From an uncultured Bryobacteraceae bacterium (GTDB lineage Bacteria > Acidobacteriota > Terriglobia > Bryobacterales > Bryobacteraceae), in the NCBI GenBank assembly GCA_937921835.1, contig CAKZVG010000577.1:1-5088 (forward strand): 5,088 bases of DNA, written 5' to 3'. How positions within the stretch are numbered: the stretch's first letter is position 1; every line of letters begins with the position of its first letter. Below, one piece after another: positions 5,087-5,088 of the stretch. The notes under the pieces were generated by a model, which saw only the letters and a program-made list of their open reading frames with translations, ran no database searches and was not told where the DNA came from. Made by a program: the position numbers and the translations under genes.

Positions 5087-5088
5087 GG

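Noticed and set aside
5059..5088. ATG at 5059 as the start of the next gene
   Set aside because: It overlaps the TACAAT element, has no ribosome site, and only 10 codons are visible.

Overview
The window is very GC-rich with strong G/C at codon third positions. It carries lipid A genes (so a Gram-negative outer membrane) and a TonB-family protein with an N-terminus of the kind common in Acidobacteriota. The best guess for the source is an Acidobacteriota of the Bryobacterales/Solibacter type. This rests on protein style and gene content, not on a marker gene.

Layout: (1) 1-336, minus strand, the N-terminal part of a TonB-family energy transducer running off the left edge. (2) 337-484, a divergent intergenic region with candidate promoter and operator elements. 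(3) 485-1918, plus strand, a Tat-exported enolase-superfamily enzyme of the mandelate racemase/muconate lactonizing type. (4) 1919-2057, an intergenic region with an A/T-rich patch and a plausible promoter. (5) 2058 to about 2650 (open to 2819), plus strand, a small sensor-kinase-like protein with a degenerate phosphoacceptor box, no N-box asparagine and no ATP-lid glycine boxes. A tail that looks like the end of an HATPase domain lies out of frame just downstream, which suggests an internal deletion. (6) 2590-3162 and 3159-4184, minus strand, a MobB-like P-loop NTPase translationally coupled behind lpxD. (7) 4185-4249, a 65-bp divergent region with one near-symmetric -10 element that could serve both strands. 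(8) 4250-5038, plus strand, lpxA. (9) 5039-5088, the start of the next intergenic region, with a -10-like hexamer and a short hairpin.

Functionally, lpxA and lpxD encode the first and third enzymes of lipid A synthesis (UDP-GlcNAc acylation, then N-acylation of UDP-3-O-acyl-glucosamine). Their divergent arrangement around a tiny shared promoter region could coordinate their expression. The TonB-like protein and the exported enolase-family enzyme are both envelope proteins, but nothing in the sequence ties them to one pathway. I see no mobile element, CRISPR array, tRNA or rRNA. The points most worth checking are the broken kinase, the changed active-site residues in LpxA, the shared -10/leaderless lpxA arrangement, and the P-loop NTPase coupled to lpxD.
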